Shown: positions 10,777-27,521 of the stretch, one piece after another | Numbering within the stretch: the first letter of the stretch is position 1 | How the letters are laid out: each line of letters opens with the position of its first letter | From: Verpa conica | Taxonomy: Eukaryota > Ascomycota > Pezizomycetes > Pezizales > Morchellaceae | Assembly (NCBI GenBank): GCA_033030425.1 | Contig: JAUFSD010000019.1 | Location: 124,001 to 188,000, forward strand | DNA: 64,000 bases | Direction of reading: 5' to 3' | Position numbers and translations under genes: made by a program | Notes under the pieces: model-generated | What the model saw: the letters and a program-made list of their open reading frames with translations, nothing else | The model's database searches: none | Told to the model about the DNA's origin: nothing

Positions 10777-12367
10777 CTTGGAACATCGGATAGAGAAAGC
10801 TACCTGTCATTATCTACTTTTCCATCTTATAGCCCCCCTTCTGGTCTTCTTTTATAATATACGGTCACGGTTGAAAAATAGAATCAGGGCTGTTGGATCT
10901 GCGTGATCCGCGGGTAGTGTTCTATATTTGCCGGTGGGGTGTTAGCTATTTTTCTATTTCTTTGTTCTATAGGGGGATCGCATATACCGGGGAATAAATA
11001 CCAATTCACATCTAGTTTATTAAATACACTTTATTATATTTACCTATATTCAAGTTAGTTAGTGGTATACCTATCTAGAATCAAAGATAGGCTTTTGCGA
11101 TTCTCTGTTTAATGTATTGTCAGGGGACAAAAATAACCGGCACCCATAACTAATAAGTACAACGGTCGTTACAACAAAGACTTTTAAGTAGGAAATGCAT
11201 GTAGTAAATAGACCCAAGCACCGCCCAGAGTGCTCTGTAAGCACTCTAGGCTTCTAAAAAGGTCTCTAAGATTGTGGTTCTGGCTAAAGAGTGGTGTTGT
11301 AGTAATATTATATAAACATTACTTATGCTCATAGGTTATGTGTGCCGGTTATTTTTGTCCCCCGGCAATACCTAGTTATTCCCCCTTCCATGTACTTATG
11401 ATTAATTCATTCATTCATTCATAGCTATTCCCCCTCCCCTCCTGAGACTAACTAGCTGATAACCAAACCACTGGAATTTTACACAAGTAGCACTTACTCT
11501 TTAATCTCTGAGACGAGATATAGCAGTATCGTACTGAGTTTCTATCGTTTCATTCAACAATAATCCCGGCTTCAGCTATGAAGAATTGCAGTAAGTTTCG
11601 ATGATAGCTCTAAAGATAATGAGATGCTATAGGACGTTTTGTAGATGAAAGCCTTGTAATTTTGAAATATGGAGGGTGTTCAAGTTGGTGATTGTATAGG
11701 TGGTATGAAGTTCAGTCTAAAGTTTGATTTATAGGTACCCGCTAATTTGAGTCACGTGATCACATTTGTGACTACAACTTAACCTCCCCCGATCTGTGAG
11801 TCCTGATAATCAGGCAAGATAAAGCACACATCCACATATAGTAAAACTTCTAGGAATGCCATCATTGTACAATTTAGCAATTTAGCCAGCGATGCGAGTA
11901 TTCTTCTGTGATTATTAGATTATCGTGGCTAACGAGACTTGGGGCCCATTTATCTCTGTATTGTGGTCGCGTCTCAGTTCAACAGGAAGATTCTGGTGCA
12001 CAAATATCATATGCACAAGATGTCGGATTGGTTATCTGACTAACAGAGGAAACATTTCTTATCTACAGCTCCGCTAGCTTCATCCCCTACAGTATCTAAC
12101 CCTTATCTGGGTATTCATCCATATTTGATCTTCATGTTCTTTTTCTATTCAAGCTTCTACAAATATCCTTTATACTTGAACTAATGTGTTTTATGCCTAT
12201 AAACCCTTGATTATATAGAAGTTCCTCCGTAGCACGTAGACTCTTAATTTCCTCGCAAAATGTAGAACCTGATATGCAGACTGCTAACATATGGTTTGTC
12301 TCAGCATGATATTTGACATCTATGTTGATTGATTGATAATATGTACATGGAGGTTACTTATATTATT
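10777..12367. other. Spacer without recognisable gene
   Basis: AT-rich sequence holding one miniature inverted-repeat element (11117-11368) and a short ATTC microsatellite near 11405. I see no gene. Confidence 0.6.
11117..11368. mobile_element. MITE-like element with long inverted ends and TA flanks (252 bp)
   Basis: The left end begins TTGTCAGGGGACAAAAATAA. The right end, read on the other strand, begins TTGCCGGGGGACAAAAATAA. The match continues through CCGGCAC and CATAAC, about 30 bp in all with 3 differences. TA borders both ends. The interior has no coding capacity. Confidence 0.8.
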
Positions 12368-14969
12368 TTAAACGGTCTTCACTTTTAATTCCTCTGTCGA
12401 CGGCTTTCTCTTAGTCTGCCGTTTACTCGACTTCATTGGTAATTGTAGTTCACCAATACCAGTATCTACCTGGTTAGAAGCGGTGACTTCCCCCCGTGAC
12501 CTTCGAGGTCTAGTATCTACATACAAAAGTTCCGGGCTGTTTTCCGAGTTGGTGCTCCCATAGTCTATTGAGACTAACTTCCTAATTCTATCACCAAAAG
12601 GACTTCCTGGAGATGGGGTTTTTTTCTTATAGCTTGATGATTTTGGAGGAGTTGTTAGAATAGCTTCGCTTCCTGCTCTTCTACTACTCGATGAACTGGC
12701 CGTAGGTGCCCTTATTTGACTTGGTTTCCCGCTAGTGTTTTCTATATAGTTATCTGAAATATCGCCATCGCTAGCCTCAATATCTTCCTCGCTCAGCCAA
12801 TTCTCAGTGGCGCTAGGTGATTTTCTTCTAGAGCTTCCACTTGGAATTTCCTCTCTGTATTTATTTTCCCCATGTTTTCCGGCACGAGGGCGCTTTTGAG
12901 AAGGTTCGCTACCGGAAGTATCAATCTGTCGTTTCCGCTTTTTTATTGGAGTATCTAGAACTATTTCCGGAGGTTGCGACGAAAAGCTGGAGGAACGTGA
13001 AGACTTGGAGCAGAATATGGGAGAAGAAGAGTAATACTCACTTGGTAAAAATGAGGTATCTTCGTCTTTAGCTTCATCTACAAACAGAAGTATTGGACTA
13101 TCTCGGATTCTAGAGGCAGAATTCTCTTTCTTAGTGGGTAAGCTCCTTGTAAGTTTTTTTGAGGATGATTTATGATTTTTGTTTGGTGACCCAAACTGTG
13201 TCTCTTCTGTGATTGGTGTCATTAGTGGAAGGGTGCCACTATAAAGTTGCCGAATAGGCCGATCCCCGTACCGGTCCAAATATATCTGATCTGAATCTGA
13301 GCTTAGTTCTGATTCATTAATATCATCTCCATCCTCTAGTATAGTAAAAGACCTATTTTCTTTATCTTCATCTCCCTCTTCTGCTTCTTCGTCCTCTTCA
13401 CTTTCATATTCCTCTCTACTTTCATACTCGACTACACTTTCATCTTCCTCCACACTTCCGTCTACCTCTTTTTCTTTTTCTTCTTCCTCTTCCTCCCCCT
13501 CCTCCTCTTCCGCTTCCTCCTCCTCTTCCTCTTCATCCTCTTCATCCTCTTCATCCTCTCCCCCTCCTTCTACCCCCTCATTCTTATTCTTATCCTCCCC
13601 CCCTCTCTGATGCACTTCCCCCCGTCTAGTATCCTTACTTCCTTCGACTTTATTCACACACCCTTTCCCCTCATGGGACCCATCAATAACTCCAATATTA
13701 CGTTTACCATCACTATTCCTCCCCTTATTAGGCTCACCCCCTGTTCCTATTTTTCGTGATAGAGTTATCCTGACTTCATCCGCTGGCACAATAGGCTGGT
13801 CATTTGGACTTGACATATACCTACTCCTAGCATCAGTATAAGGTATATTGCCCTCTAACTTGCTTTTTCCCGGTGGTGGTTTTTTTGCTGGTGTTACCTC
13901 CCTCTCCCGCCTGGAAAGCCTTTTCTGGCTGTTTGAAGTAGTTTTACTACCCGAAGGGATATCTCTCTTTACAAAATCTACATACCTGATCAATATTGTT
14001 ATGTTTAAATTTTTTTAATACAAGGATGAAAAGATATATCACATCATTTTATAGATAACACACTGAAAGAGAGGAACTTACTATTACTAAAAGAACCCTT
14101 TGAGTCGCTAGAACCAGGAAAATTCGCTTTTATAGCTGACTTTGGAGAAGAATAGCGCTCTTGCTTCGGTCTTCTTGTTGGATGCTCGTTCCAATAGTTT
14201 TCAGCAATCTCACTCACGGTTTTTTTAACATCGTCGATTTGTTCACTAAACGTAATAAAACTAAAATAAAGGTCATTAAGCAGAGTTTCTGTCTCTCTGC
14301 TATGATCCTCATAGCGTTTCAAAAGTCGAGTATGAAGCCAATCTGTATGATCATTACGAGCTATAACATAGTTGTGGAACTTCTCTAAAGTAATTCTACC
14401 CTCTATGGGAGGTGGCAACGTTGGTGAAGGTGAAGGTGAGAATAGCTCATATATTACTCTATTCGGTGGCGATGATAAAGGATCCTCGTATATATTCCCT
14501 TCTCTCGTATTGGGTGGTGGTTCAGGGACTCCCCCAGGCGAAGGTAGGAGAGTAGCGTCTTTATCAGAACTAATAAACTGAACAGAACTTGTTTCCGGGA
14601 TACTCAAAGCGGGAGGGCGTCGGTTGGACTTTCGAGAACTGAGTCTCCGAAGTGGCGAAGAATCCTGTTCGGGGTCGTCATCATTATCATCGAAAATTGG
14701 GGAAGATGAATTCCGATGTGGCGAGTATAATATCTAATATCAAATGAGCCCCTAATGAATTTCCACTGTATCTTCATAGTACACACCTTCTCACCAATGT
14801 CGTTCCATACATGTTGGTTTGCTCTATGAGGACAGCCCAGACATCGCTCTCTGCCACTGTACTCCGAGTCCCTATCGTGCCCAGTATCAAGAAACTCGAA
14901 ACATACACATTTCTTGCAATGACTAGGGACGTGCTTCCTCCGGTTGAATGGGCCTTGTGGGTCTGGCAT
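12368..14969 (-). CDS. Hypothetical acidic, disordered protein with Cys-rich N-terminus
   Basis: Exon 1 (14969-14787) and exon 2 (14733-14082) join in phase 0 across a 53-bp intron. A third exon runs to the stop at 12368 from about 13985. The exon 2/exon 3 junction is not settled: the good GTAAGT donor at 14081 and the nearest acceptor at 13986 differ in phase. A weaker donor a little downstream (GTTATC, near 14057) would fit. The N-terminus carries HCKKCVCFEF then CLGCPHRANQH, a Cys/His pattern able to bind zinc. Exon 2 includes a helical stretch (about TLEKFHNYVIARNDHTDWLH onwards). Exon 3 is low complexity: a long Glu-rich run, Ser-rich blocks and the basic patch KKRKRQ, which would serve as a nuclear signal. 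I do not recognise the family. A chromatin- or DNA-associated role is only suggested by composition. Confidence 0.6.
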
Positions 14970-16404
14970 GTCGAATTGTTGTTGGGCTCGTGGGGACTAG
15001 TCTATTGTCGCTAATTTCTAGATGCATCTGTTGCTGCCTTAGACATAGCAAAAAGTCCATAGTGATGATCTTATGCAATCTTGAGCAGAGGGACAGGGCC
15101 CTTTGCAAGTAAAGCCTGTTTGGTTACTTCTTTGTCCGGGGGTATAAATTACTTTCGGTGATGAATCCAGATTATAACCACCTGAAATAGATTAACATGA
15201 TCTGAGCCAAGGGCTGTGACCATCAATTTCTTTGTTGGGCCAGAGGACATGTGACACTCTGTACTGTCATGATTCTCTTGGGGATGTTTTAGATGGAATG
15301 ACTACTCCTGGAGGCCAATTCCTTTGTTTGAGGCTGACGGAATGAAACAAATAAAGCATCAGGTTTGAAGGTCGGGTTAGATTATCGGATTAGATCGAGA
15401 GATCCTACTAGCGTGTAGGCTAGCCTTTGGACAGAAACGGCTGCTGACAGAAACCCTAATCCCATTCCCATTCCCGAGGTCGGCTTATATTTGTATAACT
15501 AAATGCAGCCACAACGGACAAATTTAGGGCCTATAGCCCTTCGGTACCGTAGACAGAGGTATAAATTAAATACCTCTATGAAATTAACACTATCCCAATC
15601 AAGAATCTAGACTATAATTTATATCCAAGTGTGGCGTATTATTATAGCATAACCACTGGCCTTCAGAGATGAGTGATTTCATGTGTTTCTACGACGCAGC
15701 CAATTTATATTTCTTTTTTCATTAAACCCTGTAGTTTCTACTCTTAATCCTATCCCATTAGCCGATCCAAACGGGTACGCATGCTTCATCTAATTCTAGA
15801 AAAATCATTATGAGGTTCCTAGTAGGTATTTGACGAAAGCGGCGATCCTCTCGCAATCCAACAGCTAAGCTAGATCAGGCTAATTAACAAGATTAAGATG
15901 ATAAGAATAGTCAATCGCGTATACTCCTACTACATGTATATAGAAACTTCCAAAGCGTACCAAGATGCAAGGGGGTTTCCCACACGAGGTTTCCCCGCCG
16001 GAAGCGTACAACGTGTATTATGGAATGAAACCCTCTGTTTACATCACAACCATTGCTTCGGTACTTACAGGAACATATAGAAAGTCCTTGAAATTGACAC
16101 CGGAGCAGAACACTCGACTACATGCAGTTCTCTCACAGCCCTTCTATATCCATAACCATTTAAACCTTGTACATTTGGAGCCTTATACACTCTGTAGTCA
16201 TGCGAACCTTTTACATCATTTGAAGTTTCAGAGTTATCTTTAAGCTTTTAGCTTACCTATGGTTGAATTCGGTCTTTGGGTAGGTATGTATAACCCCGCA
16301 ACAAGCTACAGACTACCGGAACCGCCCTATTGTTGTGTATAAGAGTTACAGCTTATCTTTATGTATCTTTACTCAGTCAGATAGAAATCCAGCAGGGAAA
16401 AGAA
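14970..16404. other. Spacer without recognisable gene
   Basis: Nothing here resembles a protein or an RNA gene. It must contain the promoters of the minus-strand Cys-rich gene and of the plus-strand tyrosinase. Confidence 0.5.
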
Positions 16405-17723
16405 ATGCACCTCTTCAAGTCTTTTACAATATTCCTCTTAGCCATTGCGCAAGTCTCAGCGGCACCAGCAGACCACGGGAAACGGCAAAGCTGTACAAAC
16501 AAACTTCAGCGGCGGGCATGGTCTGTATAATTTATTCTCTTTTAGAAAAAATGTTTTTCACTAATGATTACATGTACTTTTACTTCTATCCTAGGCATAC
16601 ATTATCCAGCTCAGAGAAGATTAGCTACCTCAATGCGGAACGATGCCTAATGTTTGGACGCTCTGCATCGACAGGCGCAGAAGGAGCATTCAGTAGATTT
16701 GACGACCTAATCGGGGCGCATCAAAACCAAGCTGGGTGGATCCATAACACCGGATGGTTTCTTCCATGGCATCGGCTTCATATGCGCGCGCATGAGCGCC
16801 TTTTGCGGGAAGAATGCGGCTACACAGGAGCACAACCGTGAGTATTCAGTTATATCCTAATATATGTAGTTTTTTTATATGTAGTTTTTTTTATATATAA
16901 TAAATTCGGCGCTGTCATTTATATGCTGACTTATACCGAAATATAGATATTGGGACGAAGCCCGTGATGCAGGAAGATTTTCTTCTTCTGAGATATTCAA
17001 TTCCCGGGATGGATTCGGCGGTAATGGAGTTGGGGGAGATGATGACCGTTCCGGCTGCATCAGAGATGGTTTACTTCCCTTTTGTTTTCTATAGTTTTTT
17101 CTCCATCTAACTGCGTATAGGCCCCTTTGCAGAGTACATGCTCCACCAAGGCCCTGGGTATTCACACATCGAGCACTGTATCCGTCGTTCAATAAACGAT
17201 GATATCAGCCATGCAACTAACCAGGATTCAATCAATGAATGCTTAAACCAGTCCAACTTTGAGAACGCATGGCCTTGTATAGAGACAAACCCTCATACAG
17301 GAGGTCACAGAGGTATAGGTGGTGTAATGGTAACAGCCCTTTCCCCGCCACCCGAAAATAAGTAACCCCACACTAACAGTAATTCCTACTACTAAAGGAG
17401 GATGCTGTGGCAAGCCCTGGTGGTATGTTTTTCTTCAACCTTTCCTTTTTAAATTTTTTCAGGTGCTAATTATCTGCTCTACAGACCCCCTCTTCTACCT
17501 CCACCACACATTTCTTGACCGTGTCTGGTGGCAATGGCAAGAGCGAGATCTGGCATCTAGGTTATATGATATAGCAGGATCCGTAGCTAGTTCTCAACCG
17601 GATAACGGGTGGGTTCCCGTAACACTGGATGATGAGCTGGATATGCATGGTATCATCCCGAGTGCGAGAATTAGAGATCTGATGGATATTGGTGGGCCCC
17701 TGCTGTGTTATGAATATATATAG
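16405..17723 (+). CDS. Secreted tyrosinase (type-3 copper oxidase)
   Basis: Six exons fit in phase: 16405-16520, 16595-16837, 16947-17068, 17121-17329, 17398-17422 (25 nt) and 17485-17723, giving about 317 residues. The start MHLFKSFTIFLLAIAQVSAA is a signal peptide, followed by a KRQ processing-like site. The CuA region has GAHQNQ, IHNTG and FLPWHRLH. The CuB region has HTGGHRGIGG and, after the 25-nt exon encoding DAVASPG, DPLFYLHHTFLDRVWW. The protein ends GPLLCYEYI. It lacks the long C-terminal lid domain of larger fungal tyrosinases, as in the short secreted class. The expected reaction is oxidation of phenols to o-quinones, in melanin or phenolic chemistry. The exact acceptor before the microexon (17397 or 17400) is open, since either keeps frame. 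Confidence 0.93.
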
Positions 17724-18472
17724 TAAGCAATAAGTTATCTATACCTTATTCAATAATAAATGGGGTTGCCTGCCAAAATACTCGACTGCCAAGCCAAATG
17801 CGTAATGTGAGGAGTGCGAAGTAGACCTAACCCATACATAGCCCACAGATGCACATGCATATAAATGTAGGTACTGGTGTCACAAACGGTAATCGGCACA
17901 GCAGCATGTAAGTATTGCCCACTCATCAGTGCGCATGTATAAAGATAATTAAACACCCAACTATTAGTTTACGGGCCTAGTGCTAAACGCCCTGATGCTA
18001 CCCAGAAAAAGGAAGGGAAAAAAACCGGAAATTAATGTGAGCTATCGCCCCTCCCTAGTGATCGGTGATGAGAATGGAATGACGTATGAAGAACAAAAAG
18101 AATGAGGGATGTGACTGGCTAGAGATTTTTTCCTGGGAGAGGAGGGAAAAGTAATTTCTCAGGGTCTCTGAGATTCCCGCCCTTGGAGGGAATCTTTCTT
18201 TATATAGCACTTGTCGCGGTTTTTAATGGTCATGGTTGCGGTTCTGGTAAATACTCTTTACTTTCTAGACTATGCTAACTCACCTTGTAACCAAGATTCT
18301 AGATGCAGTAAGATGTGCAGTACTGAGAAGGCACACATCGAGGAACTTAAGTACAATAACCCTTTCTCATCCTACATCACCTACTCACTGACCAGCCTAT
18401 CCTCCCCTAAATCATCCCCCATATCATCCATCAATACATACTTCATGCCACCATACCCGCAATTCTATGCAT
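17724..18472. other. Convergent spacer between tyrosinase and beta-galactosidase
   Basis: The two flanking genes converge here, so this stretch should hold both 3' ends. No other gene is seen. Confidence 0.5.
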
Positions 18473-21896
<3,424 letters not shown>

Positions 21897-22964
21897 AGCG
21901 ACGAAAAACAATAAGGGTGGTGGTCTTTGCGGGAAGTAGTACAAGTAATGCAAGGTGCCAAAAAACACAATGGAACGCGAATTCTGCTACTTTTATACTA
22001 CTAGGGACGTTTTCTGTGCCTCTGGAACATATTTAGGGTATACTAATAGATGAATCTGACTTATGAGAAAACTAACTCTAAATTTCCTCAGACAGCCTAT
22101 ACGTTTCCACTGCGGATGCAATACCAATCTTCTGTAGCAAAAAACCCACGCACCAGCGGGACGCGACGGAGTTGCCCCCGGCCGTCCGATTGAATAAGTT
22201 ATTTCAACAACTGATTGATAGATAGTAAAGAGACGTCACTCAGTCAGGCGATCCCATGCTTAAATCACGATGCAAAACGTCAAAAGTGCGTAACGGCCCA
22301 AGCAGAAAATAAACCATAAGTTATACCCCGCTTGTTGGTTCGAAAATTTAGCAGTGGGAGGAAATTCATGTGAGTTTATCCCAAAAGCCCGCCAACTAAT
22401 ATTCCGATTGAACATTACTTTGGGCTTACTATGCAGAAGTTATCGACCACCACAATCTTTGAATAACATCACTCCCAGCGACTACGGTCAGGTTAAAGGG
22501 GGAGTTAACCAACAAAACCGGTACTGAAACCGCTATACTATACCTACTCCAGCTAGCTGCCCGATCTACCAGGATTTTGGATAAGTTCCTGCCCACAGAT
22601 CGACGTGGTAGGAACGTGGTGAGTAGGTACAGCGCTTTCCGTGAGCCGTGCTGGGCCTTTAGTATCCGGAGTTCTGTTCCGGCTAGTATCTTGCTATATT
22701 AGGTCTTTGGCTCTTGGCATCCAATAATGGTAACTAATCAATCGGTAACCCTAACCCATAATACAGAACCAATCCTAAATACCGTCAACTCGTTTCTGTT
22801 TATTCTAAAATTCTAGAAACTTTGATAATTCTGCATATAGCTATGCCCATGATTCAAAGAGGAGGCTGAATGCACTTTCTAGACGTCAAACAACAGCTGG
22901 AATTTGCTCAGGGCTTACTATTGGGCGGGAGCTCTAATCCTCAGATAGCCAGAAGCCTATTGTA

Positions 22965-23086
22965 CTACGAGGATGGGGGAAAGTCCAATGACACCTGACT
23001 GTGGTGGCGTAGGTTTTTCCTGAGGAATAACCAATAATTTTATGGGAGAACTAGTGCCATCACTGCCATCAGATTTACCCCCATAG
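22965..23086. mobile_element. MITE-like element, copy 1 of a pair
   Basis: It begins CTACGAGGATGGGGG and ends CCCCCATAG, with TA on both outer sides. The interior GACACCTGACTGTGGTGGCG is close to the interior of copy 2 (GACACCTGGCTGTGGTGGCA), so both belong to one family. A 21-bp direct repeat (AATCCTCAGATAGCCAGAAG) lies outside each end, at about 22936 and 23102. Confidence 0.65.
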
Positions 23087-23253
23087 TACTTCGGGGTCTA
23101 GAATCCTCAGATAGCCAGAAGCATAAGTAAAGAGTTCTAGAATCCAGTAGCTAATCATGTGCTACATAAATCTGCTGACTTTTCTTGGGAGTACAGTTCC
23201 GTTAGCCGGTCAGGCAATTACAAAGGGAAATCCAGCCGGTTAGATGCATGGTA

Positions 23254-23388
23254 CTACGCCTGGGGGGATAAGTCTTTGGACACCTGGCTGTGGTGGCACA
23301 GGCTTGGCCTAAGAAACAGCCAATAATCCTATGTGAGAGATGGTGCCACCACTGCCACTATCCAAGGACCTTACCCCCACAGGCGTAG
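23254..23388. mobile_element. MITE-like element, copy 2 of a pair (135 bp)
   Basis: The ends are CTACGCCTGGGGGGATAAG and, as complement, CTACGCCTGTGGGGGTAAGG, with TA on both sides. The termini match well, so this copy looks younger than copy 1. It is non-coding. Confidence 0.75.
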
Positions 23389-26300
23389 TACATACAACAA
23401 GCCATATCGTCCCTATAACCGAAAATCCTTCAGTAGCGGACACTTGACATTGATATAACAGGCGCGTCATTAGACGCCGCAGTACGATCAATATCCTGAT
23501 TGATTACCCAAAGAGATCCTAACCTCTATCGCCAGCTATATAATTTGCCGCTTACGAGTAATAGACTTCGGTCAGATGGAGCACCGGCAAACGGAAAGGT
23601 TCTTGGTATAAAACCAGTTGTATATTTAGATATCCTTAATTAATACATCAAACCCCAAACAATTTCGAACAAACTATCGCTAAAATCTTTCATACCAGAT
23701 ATTAAGGGTGGTCCCTTTAGTATTCCCCCCCCCCATATTCCTAGGGTGGCCGAGCTCTTTGGAATGTCCTAGACCATTCTTAGAGACAGAAATAAACGTA
23801 TGATCTTCGATGATCTTATTTGAAACATAGCTACATAACATGGTAAATGCCTTCAAAAGGACTTTCTCCCCCGAGGTCCTTTCTATCATCAGGATCGCCA
23901 CATTATTTTATGAAAAAATTCTCTTCAACGCCCCTACGCTCTTTTTCGTTACTCCATTGCTTACTCCCCAGATCCTCATCTTTTGGTTCATTTTGTGCGT
24001 CGGAGACTGTGGCGGATATTCCCATTCATCTGTTAGTCCTGAGTTCTGAATGGATAGGAGAGATGATTCTGCCTGATCTATGGCCTTCTTTCTCATTCTT
24101 TTCACTGACTCACTCGATCACTCGACATTTTACTCTCATCCGCCGCTTACGAACCGAACTTACGGAGGGGCCTAAACACGTTCTCCGATTGCACTCTCCA
24201 ATTCCTTTTGCCCTGCTACGTCCGCCTTGCAGATACTGCGAAATTATGATCTCAGATCTTCGATACCACCTTTCTACGGTCGGGCTGTCTTTATCACTTT
24301 CTAAAAAAAACCTGATTCTGTTCGCTATCCCTCGCTCCCTATTAGCTACAGTGTAAGAGGTATAGGGGACAACTTTAGCAATCTTGTTCACACCACCTTT
24401 GATTAAAAAAATATTTGCGCGTAAGCCATATCAAGTGTTTTATCTTGGATCAATAGCAAAGCTGCTTAAGACCCAGAAAAATGGTCCATTAAATCCATGA
24501 GTTTGTGTGAACAGGGTTGGCAAGATCACCCCCTAAACCTTCTCGCTATGGGTTTACGCAAATTTCGACAGCATGACCACGACTCAACTCATCCTCACCC
24601 GCCCCAATTTTACCACCATCAATACTTCCACGACATTCGATTGTCATGCTTCCACCCTCATGGCCTTGTGTCCTCCTTTGCCTTCCCCCTAAACACCATC
24701 ACCTATTCTCCATAAATGGGCAAAAACCTCTGCACCGTGATATTATCTATTCTAGTTTCCTCAATCCTTTATAGCTTTCTCGGTCGCTTTTCCATCAAAA
24801 ATCAACACGCCAGCGGAAATGACAACCACTGTTCATCACCCTTACCTATCTACCCGTGGATCTCTCTTATTTACATCATTTAAACGTGCCCATACATTTT
24901 TGTTGTAGGCTGTGACCGCCCATCAATGTACTTTACTTTAGACAGTCATACACCCGTCTACCTTGACCCTCAGACCGTCACCAGACTCTACACTTACCGC
25001 TTCTTTACATGTTTTGTTAAAGCAGTTCTTGCAGCCTCATCCCCTTCGTCACGTAACTTGCACCTACATCAACCTCTAACCATAGATCTCTAGACCCCGA
25101 CTCCTTAACACGACTAAAGGGTTCACCCAAGCCTAATCATTAATCTTGGTGAGTAGTAAAGACGACGCATGAATTCTGACTCTCGTAGGTCTAACTGGAA
25201 ACCTGCGCAGATTAGTAATTACTGACGCGTATTTCAAACTCAGAATCTACACATACGTAACGATTCCAGACCCACTACGAAAGCCTCTACTTTACCCATA
25301 TCCTCGTATACAGCCCTCTCATGTAGCTGGCCGTTCAGCCCATGAGGTCTTAGCAGAAGCAGTGAAATATTTTGGGTTACAATCATACAAACGCAGAAAT
25401 AGTAGGAACCTACCCAGCAATCTTGCAGAAGCAGCTGGAGAGGATATTTTACACAACTTGGTCTTTTACATTGGCTAAGATGACTCAGGGAGCTATGCTA
25501 GCCTGCGAGCATGCGTTGTGGGTTTAAGGAGTCATGGAATCTGACTCGGCGATTCGAGCCTTGTCAGGCTTCAACTACAGATGAAGAGTCGCCCCACAAG
25601 TCAGTGGTGAAAACGTTAGTGTAATGCCAGTCTAAATTGAGCTTCGACTTGAACTCGACTTAGTCATAGGTGATATTGTACAGATATTTCAAAATTGAAT
25701 CCCCTGAGAATCCTCTCCCAAGTATTACTAGTTCCTTCTGAGTTCATTACATGAAGATTATGGCAAGAGACCTTTAAGTTTCTTGCTAGGTGATTTTCTA
25801 TTCCATTTGAATGTCTAACCCTTTAGCCATGGAAGGAGTGGGTAAAATCATCTTAAATCTTTAGTCACGCGTTTTAGCTACCTGTCACGATTCATTGAAA
25901 GATATTATACTTACCACCTGGCGGCTATCCTTGTAAGGAGGGATAAATTGAAAATTTAGAATTTTCAAGAGTATCTCAATGTGTCCCCATGTGCACCAAG
26001 CCCTCCAGAGGCTAGGGGGGAAACCTAGTCCCCAAAACCACCAAACAGAAATTAAAGTTTTACTACGCAGAAGAACTCCGATATCTTTACGTATTTTAAA
26101 GAGATTACCCTAGTCAAACTTATTCATATACCCAGGTCTACGCACAGCGGAATAATTAAGAGCATGCCAAGCTTGAATAGTAGCTCAGCAGTCTAAGTGA
26201 TAGACCCCCCCGGGCACGAGGCACTGTATCCTATAGGCTTAGCCCTCTCCATACGGACACCCGCAGGACAGATTTTAGAATTTATATAAAGCACCCGTGA

Positions 26301-27521
26301 AAATGACTCATCACTTTAGGTCATTCTACTACGTACTGTTGGGAAATTTCCCAGATGGTAGAGTGCATTAGCGTACCAAGATTACAACAAGTATATGATT
26401 AGCTAATTAAACCGACCTTGCATAGATACTGAAACGAAAATTCACACTCTAGGTAGTAAACTAGCATTTCGAACGTGGCGCCTCAACCGCTTGTAACCTA
26501 GGAGAGATAATAATACATATTGCATATACCATATACAGAAGATGATCTTCAGGAGTTCCACCCCGGAACTAATTTTTCATCCTTTATACTTTATGGAGTG
26601 ACATATATAAGGAATCTGCTGTCGAGTTTCACACTACTATTATCCCCTAGGAGTCTCGCCTATATTTACTTTATGTGATATATCAGTAGATTATATTCGT
26701 TCTACTAAGTAGGGTGACTAGCTTCCGCACTGTAGATCCCATGCGCAAGGCAGAATCCAACTATTTCCAGGTCTGGAGCTGCGTAGGGCCCCCACAAACA
26801 GCTTTTCTAATAGCATAACTTATGACCACAACCTCAATGTAAGTTATCTCTGAGATAACATGTTAGAGTCGACAGTGTAATCGAAATTTCTACGATTCCG
26901 TTCAATATCTCAAACACCATAGTTAAATAGCCAATAGCTGCGCTGACCGATTGATTAGAAATTCCGATTTCGCATCTATCGCAAGTGCTAAGGTTATAGA
27001 CAAGTGCATTTACCCCGCAGAATTTTCAGATTTCAAGCATGGATTAAAAAAAAATAAAAAAAATCGATGTATGTACAATAGCGATCTGTTTCTTTTACAG
27101 CACTCCCGTGACAAGTCATACGATTATTTGTGCCGTGCTAAAACCTGATTTGAGGGGGACCTTTTGTCGTCATAGTCGTCGTATTTTTTTTCCCCGAGAG
27201 TTGTAGTGGTCTATGATACGTGGCTAAGACGAGAAACTAGCCGAGTGATAAAATGTGATGATTAGATGTATCGCTTTTCTCTCCCCCCCCCCCCACCGGT
27301 GTGCGGGGTAACCGATAAATTCGGTATCAAGGGGCCGAAAGTTCGGCCCGGGTAAATGGGTGAATCTCCGGAAAATGTGCGTCCTCGGTCATTGCCCCGA
27401 TACCCCACATTCAGGCTCTCAAAAATAGATAATCGTATTGCATTTGCCCGTGGTATGTTACATGACACCTTCTCGCACTTTGCCTCCGTTCCCTTCTATC
27501 GTAGCTTCAGTTACGATCAAG

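Larger units (their letters stand above)
21897..27521. other. Long spacer between two divergent GH2 genes
   Basis: These 5.6 kb hold the promoters of both flanking glycosidases, two related miniature elements near 22965 and 23254, and a 21-bp direct repeat. The rest contains only short reading frames without recognisable domains. Confidence 0.55.

Noticed and set aside
16335..16841. Continuous frame through the first tyrosinase intron
   Set aside because: It lacks the signal peptide and reads the intron. The spliced model gives a signal peptide and the conserved W-x-TLS region.
23680..24391. Three consecutive minus-strand frames rich in basic residues, considered as a decayed transposase
   Set aside because: No DDE or helix-turn-helix pattern could be seen, and stop codons and frame changes separate them.
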